Program-made: the position numbers and the translations under genes
Shown here: positions 62,521 to 64,000 of the stretch, piece after piece
Position numbering within the stretch: position 1 is the stretch's first letter
Layout of the letters: every line of letters starts with the position of its first letter
From: Anaerolineae bacterium
GTDB taxonomy: Bacteria > Chloroflexota > Anaerolineae > Promineifilales > Promineifilaceae
Direction of reading: 5' to 3'
NCBI GenBank assembly: GCA_023954475.1
Contig: JAMLHW010000004.1
Coordinates: 248,001-312,000, forward strand
Length of the DNA stretch: 64,000 nucleotides
Notes under the pieces: generated by a model
Told to the model about the DNA's origin: nothing
The model's database searches: none
Seen by the model: the letters and a program-made list of their open reading frames with translations, nothing else

Positions 62521-62634
62521 ATTGCAGGCGGGTGATCCAAATTTACCATGATTTTCGTGAGAGACAGTCGGCCGAATCCAAACAATCCCGCTCTTTACAA
62601 ACTCCATATGTTTATGTAATTCCTATACAAATAG

Positions 62635-62663
62635 TTAGAACATTCGGTCTAATATGATATAAT
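62635..62663 (+). promoter_or_regulatory. Promoter with overlapping inverted repeat before the VOC gene
   Basis: TGATATAAT (62655-62663) is a perfect extended -10 box. TTAGAA (62635-62640) sits 17 bp upstream as a weak -35. TTAGA and TCTAA (62635-62639, 62648-62652) form an inverted repeat over the -35, which could be an operator. The leader of about 60 nt ends in AAGGAGA before the ATG. Confidence 0.6.
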
Positions 62664-62729
62664 ATTTGTACTTGGGATGGGCGCCGGAAAATTACCTTCA
62701 TCATTCATTTTGAACAAGGAGAACACACG

Positions 62730-63512
62730 ATGCACGTAGTTAAAAAATATCCTGATGGCGTCTTCAGTTGGGTTGACCTGTCTACCCAGGACCAAGAAGG
62801 AGCGAAAGCATTTTACTCTGGATTGTTCGGTTGGTCATTCCTCGATATTCCAATCAGCGACGATTCAGTGTACTCGATGGCGCAGATTGACGGTTATAAT
62901 GTCGCCGGACTTGGTCAGGCAATGGATCCCAATATGCCCACCTTTTGGGCCAGCTATGTCAATCACAGCGATATTGATACGATAGCTGATCGCGCCGCAA
63001 AGGCCGGTGGCGTTGTCATGATGCCGCCGATGGACGTGATGGATTCGGGTCGCATGACGATGATTCAAGACCCGTCCGGTGCTGTCGTAGGAGTCTGGCA
63101 ACCGAAAAATCACACTGGCGCACAACTGGTCAATATGCCCAATACGCTGGTGTGGAACGAATTGCAGACCCGCGATCCCGAAGCGGCAAAAGCATTTTAT
63201 GCCGCAACGTTTGGCTGGACAGATTCGTCTGATCCCAATGGCTACGTCATGTACTCGGTTGATGAACGCATTCAGGCTGGCATGATAACCATGGATGAGT
63301 CCTGGGGTCCTGTACCGCCAAACTGGGCAGTTTATTTTATGGTGGAAGACGTGGATGCGAGTGTAGCGAAGGCGCAGAGTTTAGGTGGAACTATCATGGT
63401 TCCGCCGACGGCTGCCGGGGAAATGGGCCGGTTTGCGGCTGTGCAAGACCCACAGGGTGGTGTCTTCACTGTCATGCAATTCAATGGTCCGGTCGATACG
63501 CCGCCCGGATAA
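62730..63512 (+). CDS. Two-domain VOC family protein (glyoxalase-like)
   Basis: The 260-residue protein has two homologous VOC modules. The first starts GVFSWVDLSTQDQEGAKAFYSGLFGW and the second LVWNELQTRDPEAAKAFYAATFGW; each ends with a DPxGxxxG/F-type strand (MIQDPSGAVVGVWQ and VQDPQGGVFTVMQ). This pattern matches the COG3324-type proteins related to hydroxylases of antibiotic pathways and lactoylglutathione lyases. Metal ligands are not complete, so activity is uncertain. AAGGAGA precedes the ATG. It is a single-gene unit with its own promoter and terminator. Confidence 0.88.
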   Translation: MHVVKKYPDGVFSWVDLSTQDQEGAKAFYSGLFGWSFLDIPISDDSVYSMAQIDGYNVAGLGQAMDPNMPTFWASYVNHSDIDTIADRAAKAGGVVMMPPMDVMDSGRMTMIQDPSGAVVGVWQPKNHTGAQLVNMPNTLVWNELQTRDPEAAKAFYAATFGWTDSSDPNGYVMYSVDERIQAGMITMDESWGPVPPNWAVYFMVEDVDASVAKAQSLGGTIMVPPTAAGEMGRFAAVQDPQGGVFTVMQFNGPVDTPPG

Positions 63513-63531
63513 ATCACCGTTCTATGTCATC

Positions 63532-63563
63532 AAAGCCCGACTCTCAGCAGCGAGTCGGGCTTT
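63532..63563 (+). terminator. Intrinsic terminator after the VOC gene
   Basis: AAAGCCCGACTC and GAGTCGGGCTTT form a perfect 12-bp stem with an 8-nt loop, followed by TTTCGTTT. It lies 19 bp after the stop codon. Confidence 0.85.
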
Positions 63564-63585
63564 TTCGTTTCGGCCGAAAACACGC

Positions 63586-63771
63586 TCAATCATCGACTTC
63601 GGCGCGAAAATCAACAACCTCGTCATCAATCACGCGAAACGAGACGTTGACCGGATTGCAGCACACTTCACAATCCTCAACATACGCCTGTTTCGCTACA
63701 GACAAATCCAGCAACATCGAAACCGAGACACCGCAATACGGACAGTCGAAAAAATATTCTTCCTCAAACAT
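63586..63771 (-). CDS. CPXCG-motif cysteine-rich mini-protein
   Basis: The 61-residue protein has an N-terminal acidic patch (MFEEEYFFD) then CPYCG and a later CEVCC, giving two Cys-x-x-Cys pairs in the layout of the CPXCG-motif family. It probably binds zinc. Function is unknown. The small size, full family motif and ATG start support a real gene. It faces the VOC gene across that gene's terminator. Confidence 0.85.
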   Translation of the reverse strand: MFEEEYFFDCPYCGVSVSMLLDLSVAKQAYVEDCEVCCNPVNVSFRVIDDEVVDFRAEVDD

Positions 63772-63843
63772 TGCTTAAGACCATCTCCTTGTGCTGATTG
63801 AACAAAAAGATTCGAGATAGCGTATCCGGCTCTGCCGCGACAC

Positions 63844-64000
63844 TCAATCCGGTTGAAAATAAGAATAGGTCAGCGTCATCACTGCGGCGATGTGTTCCGG
63901 GTCGCGGCTGTAACCGGATGAACTGACCATGTGCGTCGAGTCGTCGAAGTAGGCACCCGTTGTCGTGCGCACATCGGCCGAAGTTGCCAGATAAGTATAC
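63844..64000 (-). CDS. Short-chain dehydrogenase/reductase, C-terminal fragment (cut by window edge)
   Basis: On the minus strand the frame is open from the window edge to a TGA at 63844-63846. The visible 51 residues read YLATSADVRTTTGAYFDDS, a stretch found near the C-terminus of SDR oxidoreductases (YLATSPE...TGRYF), and end in SYFQPD. Only this end is visible, so the cofactor site and active residues cannot be checked. It contains the last iterated palindrome of the window (63974-63981). Confidence 0.5.
   Translation of the reverse strand, partial: YTYLATSADVRTTTGAYFDDSTHMVSSSGYSRDPEHIAAVMTLTYSYFQPD

Larger units (their letters stand above)
860..63981. repeat. Highly iterated palindrome TCGGCCGA (TTCGGCCGAA), about 104 copies
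   Basis: A count by eye gives about 104 copies of the 8-mer TCGGCCGA, the first at 860-867 and the last at 63974-63981, roughly one per 615 bp. At 55% GC about 1.4 are expected by chance. Most copies extend to TTCGGCCGAA or TTCGGCCGAT. One-base variants of the core at the ends (ACGGCCGA, CCGGCCGA, TCGGCCGT) total only about eight. Copies occur in genes in all frames (SAE, FGR, IRP in proteins) and in spacers. Tandem pairs 10 bp apart occur at 1837-1854 and 20919-20936. Confidence 0.9.

Noticed and set aside
860-63981. The iterated palindrome explained as restriction (EagI/EaeI-type) sites
   Set aside because: Restriction sites are usually avoided rather than enriched. The extended TTCGGCCGAA context is longer than CGGCCG, and no restriction-modification genes were found.
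1-64000. CRISPR arrays, tRNA genes, rRNA genes, prophage or transposase
   Set aside because: I found no direct-repeat arrays, no T-loop consensus with cloverleaf context, and no transposase, integrase or phage structural gene among the frames.

Overview
The window looks like one chromosomal contig of a Chloroflexota (Anaerolineae/Ardenticatenia-like) bacterium. This is an inference from the gene content: a fused isobutyryl-CoA mutase, proline/threonine-rich surface proteins with SH3 domains, many glycosyltransferases, no lipopolysaccharide genes, and several genes that look leaderless (a TATAAT-like box 6-10 nt before the start codon). Genes are dense, lie on both strands and often overlap by 4 nt. 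I found no rRNA, tRNA, CRISPR array, transposase or phage gene.

The most striking whole-window property is a highly iterated palindrome, TCGGCCGA (often TTCGGCCGAA). I counted about 104 copies by eye, where about 1.4 are expected at 55% GC. Copies lie in genes and spacers, in all reading frames. This recalls the cyanobacterial HIP1 repeat but has a different sequence.

Layout. 0.5-2.6 kb: a MarR regulator, ring-cleaving dioxygenase and alpha/beta hydrolase resembling the quinone-stress mhq genes. 2.9-7.5 kb: IcmF and a geranylgeranyl-reductase-like flavoprotein. 7.6-9.7 kb: a zinc/manganese ABC ATPase, permease and Fur/Zur repressor. The matching binding lipoprotein is 15 kb away at 24.7 kb and shares an operator-like box with the ABC operon. 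9.7-20.7 kb: TauE-like permease, Aat, thioredoxin-TPR, an AT-rich DUF4365 gene, cystathionine beta-synthase, ferredoxin-NADP reductase, a PP-loop protein and MurJ. 21.4-24.7 kb: a membrane protein that appears to carry two effector-associated (death-like) domains, followed by a MoxR AAA+ ATPase and a VWA protein. This is the best candidate here for an undescribed conflict or signalling system.

26.8-43 kb: GH31 glycosidase, DUF4349 lipoprotein, NUDIX hydrolase, UvrC, a 91-bp MITE-like element, a delta-60-repeat surface protein, an orphan histidine kinase, AsnRS, a methyltransferase and a zinc-finger anti-sigma-like membrane protein. 43-62.5 kb: mainly cell-surface glycan genes. One operon runs PrmC-TsaC-SH3-GT4-WecG. 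Another carries GT4, GT2, methyltransferase, flippase and phosphodiesterase genes. A divergent set holds two epimerase-like proteins, a GT4 and a DUF2723 membrane protein. Two HIP-free secreted-protein genes sit between them at 47.4-49.5 kb. The right edge holds a VOC protein, a CPXCG mini-protein and the C-terminus of an SDR enzyme.
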